Source: RGDT01 sp964630925
GTDB taxonomy: Bacteria > Planctomycetota > Planctomycetia > Gemmatales > Gemmataceae
Assembly: GCA_964630925.1 (NCBI GenBank)
Contig: CAZVZK010000039.1
Coordinates: 9,553-73,552, forward strand
Direction of reading: 5' to 3'
Length of the DNA stretch: 64,000 bases
The position numbers were made by a program, and so were the translations under genes. The notes under the pieces were generated by a model. That model was not told the origin of the DNA. It saw only the letters and a program-made list of their open reading frames with translations, and did not search any database. Shown piece by piece: positions 7,943 to 15,622 of the stretch. Positions within the stretch are counted from its first letter, which is position 1; every line of letters starts with the position of its first letter.

Positions 7943-9145
7943 ATGATCGACCCGCTGGAGTTCGACGAGGCCGCCGCCATCTCCCGCCTCATGCGCCTGC
8001 TGGCCGTCGAGGGCGTCACCGGCAAGGAGAAGGCCATCGCCGCCGAGACCGCCAAGGCCCTCCGCGAGGCCGGCGTCCCCGCGAAGGCCATCAAGTACGA
8101 CACCGCCAACGAGCGCATCCCCCTGCCGACGCAGACCGGCAACCTCATCGTCACCCTGCCCGGCACCATCCCCGGACCGCGTCTCCTGTTCTCCACGCAC
8201 CTCGACACCGTCCCCCTCGCCGCCGGGGCCGTCCCCGTCCGCAAGAAGAACAAGATCGTCCCCGCCGGCGAGACGGCGCTGGGCGGCGACAACCGCACCG
8301 GCTGCGCCGCCCTCGTCACCCTGGCGGCCACGCTCCTCAAGAACAAGCTGCCGCACCCTCCTCTGACGATGCTGTTCACCGTCCGCGAGGAGAGCGGCCT
8401 GTTCGGGGCGCGGCACCTCGACCCGGCGGACCTGGGCGGCGCGGTGATGGGCTTCAACATCGACGGCCGCGTGCCGGACGAGATCACCGTCGGCGCCGTC
8501 GGCGCCGAGCGCTGGGAGGTGGAGATCACCGGCAAGGCGGCCCACGCGGGGGCGCACCCCGAGCAGGGCATCTCCGCGACGCTGGTCGCCGCCCTCGCCC
8601 TGGCGGAGGTGCGGGCGAAGGGGTTCTTCGGCAAGATCACGGCGGGCGGCGTCGGCACGTCGAACGTCGGCAGCTTCGGCGGCAAGGACGGCAGGCCGGC
8701 GGGCGAGGCGACGAACGTCGTCACGGACTTCGTCCGCATCACCGGCGAGGCGCGCAGCTTCGACCCGAAGTTCGTCAAGGACATCGTGAAGGTGTACAAG
8801 GACGCCTTCTGCGCCGCCGCCGACGCGGTGACCGACGACAAGGGCAAGAAGGCGAAGGTGAAGTTCTCATCGCGGCTGGATTACTCCCCGTTCAAGATCC
8901 CCGACGACAGCCCCGCGGTGTTGCACGCCATCGAGGCCGGGATGCGTGCGGGCCTGGACCCGATCACGCGGACGAGCAACGGCGGGCTGGACGCCAACTG
9001 GCTGGTGCGCCACGGCATCCCGACGGTGACGTTCGGCGCGGGGCAGAACGACATCCACACCGTCGAGGAGTGGGTGGACCTTGACCTGTTCCTGGCCGGC
9101 TGCCGCATGGCCATCGCCATCGCCGTCCCGCCCCCCGAGGCGTGA
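7943..9145 (+). CDS. M20-family metallopeptidase, PepT-like
   Basis: The 400-residue product shows the two-zinc M20 plan: His86 and Asp88 in STHLDTV, bridging Asp116 in LGGDNRTG, general-base Glu149-Glu150 in TVREESGLFGA, Asp174 in GFNIDGR, and a final His in QNDIHTVEEW. The segment WEVEITGKAAHAGAHPEQGI starts the lid/dimerisation domain. The pattern GLFGARHLD and NGGLDANWLVRHG is closest to tripeptide aminopeptidase T and related aminoacylases. It is probably a cytoplasmic peptidase. It is followed by a palindromic repeat element. Confidence 0.88.
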   Translation: MIDPLEFDEAAAISRLMRLLAVEGVTGKEKAIAAETAKALREAGVPAKAIKYDTANERIPLPTQTGNLIVTLPGTIPGPRLLFSTHLDTVPLAAGAVPVRKKNKIVPAGETALGGDNRTGCAALVTLAATLLKNKLPHPPLTMLFTVREESGLFGARHLDPADLGGAVMGFNIDGRVPDEITVGAVGAERWEVEITGKAAHAGAHPEQGISATLVAALALAEVRAKGFFGKITAGGVGTSNVGSFGGKDGRPAGEATNVVTDFVRITGEARSFDPKFVKDIVKVYKDAFCAAADAVTDDKGKKAKVKFSSRLDYSPFKIPDDSPAVLHAIEAGMRAGLDPITRTSNGGLDANWLVRHGIPTVTFGAGQNDIHTVEEWVDLDLFLAGCRMAIAIAVPPPEA

Positions 9146-9152
9146 GTCGGAA

Positions 9153-9304
9153 AAGGATTCACCACAGAGGCGCAGAGGACACAGAGAAGATGAGGAGAGA
9201 AGACAAGAAGAGAGCGAGAAGAAGAAGTGCCTTTTGTCTGCTACCTCTCTGCTTGTCTTCTCTGTGCTTCCTCTGTGATCTCTGTGCCTCTGTGGTGAAT
9301 CCTT
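9153..9304. repeat. Palindromic 'CACAGAG' repeat element, copy A (152 bp)
   Basis: The ends are inverted copies: AAGGATTCACCACAGAGGC at the left and its reverse complement at the right, with imperfect pairing continuing through CAGAG/CTCTG-rich purine and pyrimidine arms to a centre near 9228. The whole element could fold into one long hairpin. A second copy with the same tips lies at 58313-58457. No gene is inside it. This is the architecture of a non-autonomous (MITE-like or REP-like) repeat. Confidence 0.8.
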
Positions 9305-9375
9305 CTTCAGGCTGAGGGCATTCGGGCCGCCGGCGCGGATATCCTCTCGTAGGGCCAGCAGGCGGGGGGCCGGCG

Positions 9376-9966
9376 ATGGATGAGAACAGCGTCGCCCGCG
9401 GGTCGGTCAGCCGGCTCATCGGCGGCATGCGCGGCGGCGACGGCGAGGCCGTGCGCCGCCTCTGGGATCGGTACTTCCGCCCGATGGTGCGGCTGGCGCG
9501 GGCGCGGCTGGCCGCCGGGGGCGGGCGGTGTGCCGACGCCGAGGACGTCGCGCTGGACGCCTTCTTCGACCTGTGCCGGCAGGCGGCGCTCGCCGATGCG
9601 GACGCCCGATTCCCCCAGCTGCGCGACCGGTCGCACCTGTGGAAGCTCCTCGCCTGCTTCACCGCCCGACAGGCGTTCGACGTGGCGGCCAAGGAGCGGC
9701 GACGCTCCGCCGTCGTCTCCGAGAAGGGTGACGAGGCGCTGGCCGCCCTCGCCGGGCGCGAGCCGCCGCCGGAGTTCGCCGCCGCCGTCGCCGACCTGTT
9801 CGAGCACCTGCCGACGGATGACCTGCGTGCGGTGGCGGCGGGGCGGCTGGAAGGTCGCACGAACCCCGAGATCGCCCGGCGGCTCGGCTGCGCCCTGGCG
9901 ACGGTCGAACGCAAGCTGCAGGTCGTGCGAATCCTCTGGGCCGAGGCGGAGGGCGGATCACGGTGA
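9376..9966 (+). CDS. RNA polymerase ECF sigma factor (Sigma70_ECF type)
   Basis: The 196-residue product fits an extracytoplasmic-function sigma factor. Region 2 covers about residues 15-85 (AVRRLWDRYFRPMVRLARARL, then AEDVALDAFFDLCRQ); region 4 is about 130-190 with NPEIARRLGCALATVERKLQVVR forming the helix-turn-helix. An N-terminal 'S...I..mR.GD..AvrrLW.rYF' pattern is that of the PF07638 group abundant in planctomycetes. Its stop overlaps the GTG start of a protein kinase by 4 bases, so the two are almost certainly translationally coupled. There is no anti-sigma factor; the kinase is the likely regulator. Confidence 0.92.
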   Translation: MDENSVARGSVSRLIGGMRGGDGEAVRRLWDRYFRPMVRLARARLAAGGGRCADAEDVALDAFFDLCRQAALADADARFPQLRDRSHLWKLLACFTARQAFDVAAKERRRSAVVSEKGDEALAALAGREPPPEFAAAVADLFEHLPTDDLRAVAAGRLEGRTNPEIARRLGCALATVERKLQVVRILWAEAEGGSR

Positions 9967-10841
9967 ATGCCTCGCTGGCCCTGCTCGTGGACGGGCTGTG
10001 CGACGACTTCGAACGCCGCTGGCGGCGGGCGCGCCGGCGCGGCGAGCCGACCCCGGACAGCGCCGACTTCCTCGCCCGCGCCCCGGAGGATGCGCGCCCG
10101 GCCCTCGCCCCGGAGCTGGCGGCGCTGGAGCGCGATCTCCGTGCGGACGACGGCTGGCCGGGCGTGCCGGGGTACGAGCACCTCGGCGAGATCGCCCGCG
10201 GGCCGATGGGCATCGTGTACCGGGTGCGCCGCGGCGGACGCGAGTGGGCGCTCAAGGCCCTGCAATCGGCGACGCTGGCGCTGTGGTCGGGGCCGCTGCG
10301 ATTGGCCGACGAGGGCGAGGTGTTGACGGAGCTGCGCCACCCGCACATCGTGCCCGTGGAGTGCTCCGGTGAGCATGCGGGCCTGCCTTACCTCGTGATG
10401 CCGCTGGTCGAGGGCGGCGACCTGCGGCTGCGGCTGAGTGAGTTCACGGGCCGTCGGGCCGCGGCGCTGATGGCGAAGGTGGCGGACGCGGTGGCGTATC
10501 TGCACGAGCGTGAAGTCCTGCACCGCGACCTGAAGCCGTCGAACATCTTGCTGACGCCGGCGGGCGAGCCGCTGGTGTGCGACTTCGGGCTGGCGCTCCG
10601 CACGGGGGCTGGCGACACGGCGGCGCAACTGGTGGGGACGCTGGCGTACATGGCCCCGGAGCAGCGCGAGGGCCGGGCGGGGCCGGCCTCGGACGTGTGG
10701 TCGCTCGGGGCGATCCTGCGCGAGCTGGGAGGCGACGACGCCCTGAGCCGGCGCTGTCAGCGGGAAGACCCGGCCTGTCGGCCATCGGCGCGTGAGCTGG
10801 CGGATGAGCTGGTCTTGGCGTCAGGATCGAGGGGACAATGA
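9963..10841 (+). CDS. Small soluble Ser/Thr protein kinase coupled to the ECF sigma gene
   Basis: This 292-residue protein starts with GTG (bases 9963-9965) inside the GTGA overlap with the sigma gene. Residues 1-55 form a helical N-terminal region; the kinase domain then begins with a degenerate glycine loop (IARGPMGIVY), Lys98 in WALKAL, HRDLKPSNILL with Asp189, and the DFG at 207-209, followed by APEQ and DVWSLGAILREL. All catalytic residues are present, so it should be active. No membrane segment or C-terminal sensor is present, which is minimal for planctomycete kinases. It overlaps the next gene by ATGA. Role inferred: phosphorylation control of the adjacent sigma factor. Confidence 0.9.
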   Translation: MNASLALLVDGLCDDFERRWRRARRRGEPTPDSADFLARAPEDARPALAPELAALERDLRADDGWPGVPGYEHLGEIARGPMGIVYRVRRGGREWALKALQSATLALWSGPLRLADEGEVLTELRHPHIVPVECSGEHAGLPYLVMPLVEGGDLRLRLSEFTGRRAAALMAKVADAVAYLHEREVLHRDLKPSNILLTPAGEPLVCDFGLALRTGAGDTAAQLVGTLAYMAPEQREGRAGPASDVWSLGAILRELGGDDALSRRCQREDPACRPSARELADELVLASGSRGQ

Positions 10842-11593
10842 TCGCCGTCGTCAGCGATATTCACGCCAACCTGGAGGCCCTCCAGGCCGTCCTCGCCGAC
10901 CTCGCGGGGCAGGGCGCCGGGGCCGTGTACTGCCTCGGCGACATCGTGGGCTACGGGCCGGACCCCGTCGCCTGCCTCGATCGCGCGATGCGCTTCGATC
11001 TCGCGGTGCTGGGCAACCACGACCAGGGGGCGTTGTTCGACCCGGAGGGGTTCAGCCCCGTGGCGATGCGGGCCATCCTGTGGACGCGCCAGCGGCTGGA
11101 GCGCGACGGGCCGCGTTCGTGGCGTGAGGAGTGTTGGGACTTCCTCGCCGGGCTGCCGAGGACGCATCGCCAGGGCGACAGGCTGTACGTCCACGGGTCG
11201 GCACGCAACCCGCTCAACGAATACGTCTTCCCCGAGGACGCCTACAACCTGCACAAGATGGAGCGCATCTTCGCCCACGTCGAACGGCACTGCTTCCAGG
11301 GGCACACCCACGTCCCCGGCGTGTTCACCGAGGAGGCGCCGGGACGGCACGAGTTCCGCAAGCCGGACGAGGTGGGCCACGCCTTCCGACTCGACGGACG
11401 CAAGGCGCTGGTGAACGTCGGCAGCGTCGGCCAGCCCCGCGACGGCGACCCCCGCGCCTGCTACGCCCTGCTCGACGGCGATACCGTGACCTGGCGGCGC
11501 GTGCCGTACGACGCGGCGGCGACGCGGGCCAAGATCCACGCCATCCCGGACCTCGACCCGTATCTCGGGAACCGGCTGCTGGTCGGGCAATGA
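10838..11593 (+). CDS. Metallophosphoesterase, calcineurin-like
   Basis: The 251-residue product carries the metallophosphoesterase motifs in order: SDIHANLEAL at residues 6-15, LGDIVGYG near 34-41, GNHDQG near 63-68, FQGHTHVPG near 152-160, and an N-terminal-to-end VNVGSVGQPRDGD segment typical of the YfcE/PrpE-like subgroup. It coordinates two metal ions to hydrolyse phosphoesters; the natural substrate is unknown, and protein phosphatase activity is possible in this fold. Its ATG overlaps the kinase stop (ATGA), so it completes a three-gene coupled set and could oppose the kinase, which is an inference. Confidence 0.9.
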   Translation: MIAVVSDIHANLEALQAVLADLAGQGAGAVYCLGDIVGYGPDPVACLDRAMRFDLAVLGNHDQGALFDPEGFSPVAMRAILWTRQRLERDGPRSWREECWDFLAGLPRTHRQGDRLYVHGSARNPLNEYVFPEDAYNLHKMERIFAHVERHCFQGHTHVPGVFTEEAPGRHEFRKPDEVGHAFRLDGRKALVNVGSVGQPRDGDPRACYALLDGDTVTWRRVPYDAAATRAKIHAIPDLDPYLGNRLLVGQ

Positions 11594-11630
11594 CGACGTG
11601 AATCCGAATTCCGGCGAGCGGGCGTCTGCG

Positions 11631-11636
11631 TACAAT
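11631..11636 (+). promoter_or_regulatory. Candidate -10 box (TACAAT) before obg
   Basis: TACAAT lies 30 bases ahead of the obg start and 38 bases after the previous stop. No clear -35 hexamer is seen 16-18 bases upstream. The same hexamer precedes several other genes in the window. Confidence 0.35.
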
Positions 11637-11666
11637 GACGCATTCGCACTCTCGGAGCCCGCAGTC

Positions 11667-12722
11667 ATGGCGTTCGTCGATCGGGTGGCCATCCACGTCA
11701 AGGGGGGCGATGGCGGTTCGGGGCTGTGCAGCTTCCGGCGGGAGAAGTACGTCCCCAAGGGCGGCCCCGACGGCGGCGACGGCGGCGACGGCGGGTCGAT
11801 CATCGTCCGCGCCGTCGCCGGCACCGACAGCCTCGCCGACATCGTCAACCGCAAGCACTGGCGCGCCGACTCCGGCAAGCCCGGCGGGCCCTGCAACTGC
11901 TCCGGCAAGATGGCCGACGACCTCATCATCGCCGTCCCGCCCGGCACCCTCGTCTACGACCGCGAGCGCGGCAACGTCCTCCGCGACTTGACGCGGCCCG
12001 GCGAGGAGGTCGTCGTCGCCGCCGGCGGGCGTGGCGGCAAGGGCAACCAGTGGTACGCCACGTCGGTCAACCGCGCGCCGCGGCAGTTCCAGAAGGGCAT
12101 CCCCGGCGAGGAGCGCTGGATCGTCCTCGAGCTGAAGGTCATCGCCGACGCCGGCCTCGTCGGCCTGCCCAACGCCGGCAAGTCCACGCTGCTGAGCCGC
12201 CTTTCGCGGGCGACGCCGGAGATCGCCGACTACCCGTTCACGACGAAGACGCCGAACCTCGGGCAGGTGATGATCGGCGGCGAGCGTGCGTTCATCATGG
12301 CCGACCTGCCGGGCCTGATCGAGGGGGCGTCCGAGGGCGTCGGCCTGGGGCACGAGTTCCTGCGCCACGTCGAGCGGACGCGCGTGCTGATCCACCTCGT
12401 GGAGCCGTTCCCCGCCGACGGCAGCGACCCCGTCGCGAACTACCGCACGATCCGCCGCGAGCTGGAGCTGTACCGCCCCGAGCTGGTGGGCCGCCCCGAG
12501 ACGCTGGCGATGTCGAAGAGCGAGCTGACGGGCAGTGACGAGGTGCGCCGACGGCTGGAGGAGGAGACGGGCCGCCCGGTGCTCGCGATCAGCGCCGTGA
12601 CGGGGGCGGGGCTGTCGGACGTGGTGCGCTCGGTGGTGGCGCAGCTGGCGACGGTGGTGGAGCAGGAGGGGCCGGCGCCTCCGCCCGTGGTGCCCCCGCA
12701 CAAGCGCGAGCTGGTGTCATGA
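11667..12722 (+). CDS. obg: GTPase Obg (CgtA)
   Basis: The start at 11667 (MAFVDRVAIHVKGGDGG) matches the conserved Obg N-terminus; the in-frame ATG at 11598 adds residues not found in the family. The 351-residue product has the glycine-rich Obg fold (about 1-158) with GGDGGSG and GGDGGDGGS, and a G domain with GLPNAGKST from residue 166, DLPGLIEGA and SAVTGAG. The G4 motif reads SKSE rather than NKxD. No long C-terminal extension is present. Obg binds the large ribosomal subunit late in its assembly and responds to (p)ppGpp in studied species. It overlaps coaX by 4 bases (ATGA). Confidence 0.96.
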   Translation: MAFVDRVAIHVKGGDGGSGLCSFRREKYVPKGGPDGGDGGDGGSIIVRAVAGTDSLADIVNRKHWRADSGKPGGPCNCSGKMADDLIIAVPPGTLVYDRERGNVLRDLTRPGEEVVVAAGGRGGKGNQWYATSVNRAPRQFQKGIPGEERWIVLELKVIADAGLVGLPNAGKSTLLSRLSRATPEIADYPFTTKTPNLGQVMIGGERAFIMADLPGLIEGASEGVGLGHEFLRHVERTRVLIHLVEPFPADGSDPVANYRTIRRELELYRPELVGRPETLAMSKSELTGSDEVRRRLEEETGRPVLAISAVTGAGLSDVVRSVVAQLATVVEQEGPAPPPVVPPHKRELVS

Positions 12723-13462
12723 TCCCGGACATGGTGGCGGACGTGGGCAACACGCGGATCAAGTGGGCGATCTGCGAAGCCGACGGCATCGTCGGGGCGC
12801 CGATCTCACTCCCGCCCGACCCCGCCGCCTGGGACGAGAAGCGGTCCGCGATGCTGCCCCGCCGATTCCGCTGGGTCGTGGCCAGCGTTCAGCCATCACG
12901 GTCGGACCGCCTGATCGAGTGGATCAGGGGGCGCGGCGACGAGGCGGTGCTGCTGCGGCACGAGCACCTGCCGCTGAAGGTGAACGTCGAGGAGCCGGCG
13001 CGGGTGGGCATCGACCGGCTGCTGAATGCGGTTGCCGCCGCGTCGGTCCTGGACGAAAACGATCCGGCAGTCATCGTGGACTCCGGCTCGGCCGTCACGG
13101 TGGACTACGTCGGCGCGGGGCACGCGTTCGAGGGAGGGACGATCTTCCCCGGGTTCGCGCTCATGGCGAAGGCACTTCACGACTACACGGCCCTCCTGCC
13201 GCTGGTCGAAGTGAAGGCCCGCGTCTCGCTCGGGAAGAACACAGCCGACGCCATCCGCGCCGGCATCTTCCACGCCGTGCATGGTGGCATCGCCTCCCTC
13301 ATCGGCGACTACACGAAGAGATCGGGGGCGGTGCCGCCCCGCGTCTTCTTCACCGGGGGCGACTCAGAAGAGCTGTTCCTCGAGCAAGAGACGGACCGCA
13401 AGGATCACTGGCCCGAGATGACCCTCACCGGCATCCTGATCGCGGCGGGGGGGCTTCCATGA
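12719..13462 (+). CDS. coaX: Type III pantothenate kinase
   Basis: The 247-residue product has the ASKHA-fold motifs of type III pantothenate kinase: DVGNTRIKWAI near the N-terminus (phosphate 1 loop), RVGIDRLLNA in the middle, DSGSAVTVDYV (phosphate 2) and GGTIFPGFALM. CoaX phosphorylates pantothenate as the first step of coenzyme A synthesis and, unlike CoaA, is insensitive to CoA feedback in studied cases. The first two residues before MVADVGNTR are M-I-P-D, so the true start may be the second Met. It is coupled to obg by an ATGA overlap. A palindromic repeat follows. Confidence 0.93.
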   Translation: MIPDMVADVGNTRIKWAICEADGIVGAPISLPPDPAAWDEKRSAMLPRRFRWVVASVQPSRSDRLIEWIRGRGDEAVLLRHEHLPLKVNVEEPARVGIDRLLNAVAAASVLDENDPAVIVDSGSAVTVDYVGAGHAFEGGTIFPGFALMAKALHDYTALLPLVEVKARVSLGKNTADAIRAGIFHAVHGGIASLIGDYTKRSGAVPPRVFFTGGDSEELFLEQETDRKDHWPEMTLTGILIAAGGLP

Positions 13463-13493
13463 ACGCCCGCCGCCCTCCCGGGGCTCGCAGAGC

Positions 13494-13671
13494 CTCACCC
13501 CGGGCTTTATTCTCGTCGCCGAAGCGGCTCCAACAGCCATCAGCCGGTGTCCGGTCTTGGAGCCGCTTCGGCGACGGCTGTTGGCTTGGTAGCCCACGGC
13601 GAGGCTTTGCGAGCCGTGGGGCTTTTGGCTGTTGGAGCCGCTGCGGCGACGAGAATAAAGCCCAGGGTGAG
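13494..13671. repeat. Inverted-repeat element with 46-bp arms (178 bp)
   Basis: The left arm 13494-13539 and the right arm 13626-13671 are reverse complements at 44 of 46 positions, centred on GGGCTTTATTCTCGTCGCC and GCGGCTCCAACAGCC. The interior has a third, partial copy of the arm (TTGGAGCCGCTTCGGCGAC, about 13557-13575) and a hairpin CCCACGGC...GCCGTGGG. The element sits between coaX and the GTPase gene and contains no plausible gene. It looks like a non-autonomous mobile palindrome. Confidence 0.82.
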
Positions 13672-13706
13672 TCTTCGAACCCTGGGTGCTCGGGGGGCGA
13701 CGCCCC

Positions 13707-14621
13707 ATGACCCCCCGCGTCACCCTCCTCACCCCACCCGGACGCTCCGCCCTCGCGTCGCTCGCCCTCACCGGCGCCGGCGCCTGGGATCTGGCCGCAC
13801 GCCTCTTCAGGCCACGCTCCGGACGCCCGCCCGCGCCCGGCCACTTCGCCCTCGGCACCCTCGGCGATGACCTGTCCGACGAGGTCGTCCTGGCCCGACA
13901 CGGCGACGAGCGCGTCGAGATCCACTGCCACGGCGGCCGCGAGGCGGCCCGGCTCATCGTCGAGACCCTCGTCCGCCACGGCGCCGTGGCGGGGACGATC
14001 ACTCATTCCGACCTCGCACGGCGTATGCTCCCGCACGCCCTCACCGCACGCACCGCCGGCATCCTCCTCGATCAGATGAACGGCCCCACGGGCGACCCCA
14101 CGCCCTTCGCCCACGTCGGGGCGCATCTCACCCGGCCCTGGCGCGTCGCGATCCTGGGGCCGCCCAACGCCGGCAAGAGCAGCCTCGTCAACGCCCTCGC
14201 GGGGTACCAGCGCAGCGTCGTCGCCCCGACGCCCGGGACGACACGCGACGTGGTCGGCGTCCTACTCGCCCTCGACGGCTGGCCGGTCGAATTGCTCGAC
14301 ACCGCCGGCGTGCGCGCCGCCGAGGGGCTGGAGGCGGAGGGCATCGCCGTGTCCATCGCCGAGGCCGCCGGATGCGACCTTTGCCTCTGGGTGCAGGACG
14401 CGACGGCGGGATGGTCGCCGCCCCCGGAGGGTTTGACTCATATCCTGACTGTCGTCAACAAGTGTGATCTCGCCGCCGGCGAGGGGCTGCGCGTGTCGGC
14501 CCTGACGGGGGAGGGGTTGGAGACCCTGGCGGCGGTGATCGTGTCGGCCCTGGTGCCGGAGCCGCCCCCGCCGGGGGCCGCCGTCCCGCTCTTGGAGGGG
14601 GCCGAGGATGCTCTCCGCTGA
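13707..14621 (+). CDS. Truncated MnmE-like (TrmE family) GTPase
   Basis: The start at 13707 gives 304 residues, far shorter than MnmE (about 450). An N-terminal folate-domain remnant is visible (LLTPPGRSALASLALTG and VEIHCHGGREAARL), but the long helical domain is missing. The G domain is complete: GPPNAGKSS at 151-159, GTTRD, LLDTAGVR, NKCD and a SALTGEG-like G5. After it the protein stops, without the helical C-terminus and the catalytic CxGK cysteine used by MnmE for wobble-uridine modification of tRNA. It therefore cannot be a normal MnmE; a related GTPase role is likely. Its end overlaps the next gene by 14 bases. Confidence 0.82.
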   Translation: MTPRVTLLTPPGRSALASLALTGAGAWDLAARLFRPRSGRPPAPGHFALGTLGDDLSDEVVLARHGDERVEIHCHGGREAARLIVETLVRHGAVAGTITHSDLARRMLPHALTARTAGILLDQMNGPTGDPTPFAHVGAHLTRPWRVAILGPPNAGKSSLVNALAGYQRSVVAPTPGTTRDVVGVLLALDGWPVELLDTAGVRAAEGLEAEGIAVSIAEAAGCDLCLWVQDATAGWSPPPEGLTHILTVVNKCDLAAGEGLRVSALTGEGLETLAAVIVSALVPEPPPPGAAVPLLEGAEDALR

Positions 14622-15582
14622 CGTGTCGGCCATCCTGCGGGCGGTTCGCCGGGGCGACGACCCCAGCGCCGCGCTCGCGCTGGCCGACTGGCTGGAGGAG
14701 AACGGCGTCACCGAGGCCGACGCCGGCCGGGCCGAGCACATCCGCCTCGACCTCCGCGCCCGCTCAGGGGAGCTGCCCGGGCAGGTGTGGATCGAGGACC
14801 GCCTCAACGAGCTGTGTCAGATCCACGGCCCCGCGTGGCTGGGCAAGGCCCACGCCCTCCGCGGCGTGCAGCGCTGGGCGCTCGAACGCGGCCTCGTCTG
14901 GGTCTGGCTCCGGCCCACCATCCTGAAGAAGGGCCGCCTCGCCGAGGTGGCGCACCTCGCCGCCGGCGGGTGGCTCGCCGGCGTGCGTTGCGAGGGCTGG
15001 GGCCGCAAGGCGTTGGCCCGCCTGTTCGAGTCGCCGCTGCTGGCCGGCGTGCCGGCGCTCGACGTCATGAACGGCGACGCGCCGGTGCAGCGCCTGGCCG
15101 CCTCGCCCCACCTGTCGTCGCTGGAGCGTCTGCGTCTGGCCAACTGCGGCCTGGACGCCCGGGGCCTGGCCCGCCTCGGGCGGGCCCCGCACCTGGTGTC
15201 TCTGGAGACGCTCGAGGCCCCGTTCAACCGGGTCGGCAGCGCCGGGCTGGCGGCCCTGTGCGCCTCGCGGCTCCTGCCGCGTCTGCTGCGCCTCGACCTG
15301 GAGGCGAACCGCGTCGGCCCGCGCGGCGTCCGCGCCCTGGCGCCGGTGATGCCGCCCGGCCTGCACCTGAAGTTGCCGTTCAACCGCGTCCGCTGCCGGG
15401 GCGCGCGGCACCTGGCGGCGTCGGGGCGGCTGGCGGGCCTGGCGTCTCTCGACCTCGCGTACAACGGCATCGGGCCGGAGGGCGGGGCCGCGCTGGCCAG
15501 CGCCGGCCCGCTGCCGCCGCTGCTGATCGACGGCAACGACCTCGGGCCGGCCTACGCGGTGCTGCGCGGACGCGGGCGCTGA
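14608..15582 (+). CDS. TIGR02996-type companion domain protein with leucine-rich repeats
   Basis: The 324-residue product opens with a diverged companion domain (ILRAVRRGDDPSAALALADW, then LEENG; about residues 6-45), then carries leucine-rich repeats of about 24-28 residues from about 120 on, for example SLERLRLANCGLDARGLARL and SLETLEAPFNRVGSAGLAAL. LRRs usually bind proteins. There is no signal peptide or membrane segment, so it is probably cytoplasmic. Its ATG overlaps the end of the MnmE-like GTPase by 14 bases, implying coupling. The molecular function of the companion domain is not known to me. Confidence 0.8.
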   Translation: MLSADVSAILRAVRRGDDPSAALALADWLEENGVTEADAGRAEHIRLDLRARSGELPGQVWIEDRLNELCQIHGPAWLGKAHALRGVQRWALERGLVWVWLRPTILKKGRLAEVAHLAAGGWLAGVRCEGWGRKALARLFESPLLAGVPALDVMNGDAPVQRLAASPHLSSLERLRLANCGLDARGLARLGRAPHLVSLETLEAPFNRVGSAGLAALCASRLLPRLLRLDLEANRVGPRGVRALAPVMPPGLHLKLPFNRVRCRGARHLAASGRLAGLASLDLAYNGIGPEGGAALASAGPLPPLLIDGNDLGPAYAVLRGRGR

Positions 15583-15622
15583 TCACGGATATGCTGTCCG
15601 CATCACCAAAGGGGGCGCGGCC

